A stretch of 64,000 bases of DNA, taken from NCBI GenBank assembly GCA_026415615.1, contig JAOAGT010000001.1:357455-421454 (forward strand), written 5' to 3'. Shown here one piece after another: positions 62,872 to 64,000 of the stretch. The position numbers and the translations under genes were made by a program. The notes under the pieces were generated by a model. It saw nothing but the letters and a program-made list of their open reading frames with translations. It ran no database searches and had not been told where the DNA came from. Each line of letters opens with the position of its first letter. Positions within the stretch are counted from its first letter, which is position 1. The stretch is from Thermoleophilia bacterium. Its GTDB lineage: Bacteria > Actinomycetota > Thermoleophilia > RBG-16-64-13.

Positions 62872-64000
62872 CTATGCATCTTTCTTGGGCTCTTGCTTCT
62901 GCTTGGGCAGGCTGAAATAAAACGTAGCGCCTTCGTTTGGCTTTCCTTCGGCCCACACTCTGCCTCCGTGACGCGCGACAATACGACTCACAGTGGCAAG
63001 GCCAATTCCTGTCCCTTCGAAGTTCTCATCGGGGTGTAGTCGGTGAAACGGCATAAACAGCTGGTCCAGGTACCTCATGTCAAACCCAAGCCCGTTATCG
63101 CGGACAAAGTACGTTGTTTCAGAGTCACTCTCCTCCGCGCCGATCTCGATCTCGGCAACCGCTCTGGACCTTGTGTACTTGAGGGCATTATCCAGCAGGT
63201 TGGCCCACACCTGTCCAATCAAGACCGGGTCTCCAGTAGCTGCAGGCAGCTGAGCTACATGCCACCGGATTTCTCGCGCTTCCATCTTCTCCCGGAGTAT
63301 TTCCAATGTGTCTGAAACAAGTCTATTCATATCCACCTCAACGAACCGAATTTCTCCTCTTGTCGCGCGGGACAGCTGGAGAAGGCCGTTAATAAGTCTG
63401 CCCATTCGGGTCGCTGAGTCTGCAATAGCTTCTAAGTAATGGCGAGCAGTTTCGCTTAACTCTTCTGCGTGCCGTTCCAACAGAAGTTGAGAGTATCCGC
63501 TTAAATGCCTGAGTGGCGCCCTCAAATCGTGGGATACAGAATAAGTGAAAGCCTCCAGCTCGCGGTTTGCCGCTTGCAACTGAAGAGTTCGCTCGATTAC
63601 TCGATTTTCCAGCTCCTCAGCGAGCTGTCTGAGCTCCTGTTGAGCTTTCTTTTCGCCAGTTACGTCTTCGTAAATATCTACCACGTACCTGTCTGAAGCA
63701 CGCACCAGAGTGTGCTTCCACCAGCCCAGAAGCGTGTGGTTATCGCGAACAGCTACTTCGATCTGCTCCGGAGTGCCGGTTCGCCAAACTCGCTCTAGGG
63801 CTTCGATCAGGTGAGCAGTGGCTTGTCGCGCGAACGCTTGGTGCAGCGGTAGTCCGAGTACTGACTCGCCATCCACATTCTCCATCCTGGCACAAGCCGG
63901 GTTTAGGTCTCTTACCCTGAACTCTTCGCCCTGAGTAGTAGTCTCGTAAATGACGATGGCGGCCGGGCTGTGACTAAATAGATCTGACCACAGTATCTCG
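62872..64000 (-). CDS. PAS-domain histidine kinase, 5' end beyond the window
   Basis: The frame is open from the window edge to the stop at 62872. The visible protein begins in a PAS domain (LFSHSPAAIVIYE, RVRDLNPACARMENVDGESVLG), then a second PAS/PAC segment (NHTLLGWWKHTL, EDVTGEKKAQQEL), a coiled coil, the HisKA box FTYSVSHDLRAPLRHLSGYS and an HATPase domain with NLLDNALKYT, DNGLGFD and GTGIGLATV. The coding sequence clearly continues past the internal Met at 63885. It resembles kinases that pair with Rcp1-like regulators, encoded directly downstream here. Confidence 0.9.
   Translation of the reverse strand, partial: EILWSDLFSHSPAAIVIYETTTQGEEFRVRDLNPACARMENVDGESVLGLPLHQAFARQATAHLIEALERVWRTGTPEQIEVAVRDNHTLLGWWKHTLVRASDRYVVDIYEDVTGEKKAQQELRQLAEELENRVIERTLQLQAANRELEAFTYSVSHDLRAPLRHLSGYSQLLLERHAEELSETARHYLEAIADSATRMGRLINGLLQLSRATRGEIRFVEVDMNRLVSDTLEILREKMEAREIRWHVAQLPAATGDPVLIGQVWANLLDNALKYTRSRAVAEIEIGAEESDSETTYFVRDNGLGFDMRYLDQLFMPFHRLHPDENFEGTGIGLATVSRIVARHGGRVWAEGKPNEGATFYFSLPKQKQEPKKDA

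Overview
The window is about 64 kb of a GC-rich bacterial chromosome carrying mostly housekeeping genes. I see no insertion sequence, phage gene, CRISPR array or rRNA. Several features point to an anaerobic member of the Actinobacteria (Actinomycetota), possibly a deep-branching thermophilic or subsurface lineage. These are the rpsF-ssb-rpsR-rplI-dnaB order, the large UPF0182 membrane protein, a PASTA-type Ser/Thr kinase with a discoidin-like tail, frequent GTG/TTG starts, and GC-rich hairpin terminators without T-tracts. The ferredoxin-linked 2-oxoacid oxidoreductase, the many Fe-S proteins and the Fe-S-type PurF suggest low-oxygen life. The phylum assignment is an inference; a clostridial relative cannot be excluded.

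Layout. 1-7.8 kb: a partial efflux adaptor, guaB, a YhaO/YhaN-type nuclease-ATPase pair, a HAD phosphatase and a ferredoxin-like protein. 7.8-15.9 kb (minus strand): a six-gene operon, porG-porD-porA-nuoE-nuoF-fusion. Its last gene joins a Stn/NfnB-like flavoprotein, a string of Fe-S domains and the thiamine-diphosphate subunit (PorB) of pyruvate:ferredoxin oxidoreductase in one 1075-residue chain. It appears to encode a 2-oxoacid oxidoreductase wired directly to a bifurcation-type NAD(P)H module, and is the most interesting system in the window. 16.0-19.9 kb, divergent from it: thiamine pyrophosphokinase and the YkoEDC thiamine/HMP ECF transporter, which could supply its cofactor.

19.9-25.7 kb: a Ser/Thr kinase, a small arginine-rich protein, a PHP phosphoesterase, an AmmeMemoRadiSam pair and a hypothetical protein. 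25.7-34.4 kb (minus strand): RtcB RNA ligase, archease, Lon, Hsp20, UPF0182 and UPF0173, an RNA-repair and proteostasis block. 34.6-37.5 kb: thioredoxin, an FmdB-like zinc ribbon, Lgt and a DUF4349 lipoprotein. 37.7-40.8 kb: rpsF (apparently CTG-initiated), ssb, rpsR, rplI and dnaB, followed by an FAD-dependent dehydrogenase.

42.5-59.8 kb: a purine biosynthesis cluster, purA-D-E-B-S-Q-(zinc ribbon)-L-F and purM-N-H. It is split by a minus-strand vitamin B12 uptake operon (btuF-btuC-btuD-like) under a clear cobalamin riboswitch. purC is absent from the run. The end of the window holds a tRNA-Lys(TTT) with a near-consensus promoter and a minus-strand phosphorelay set: a PAS histidine kinase running off the window, an Rcp1-like response regulator and a REC-PAS-kinase-REC hybrid.
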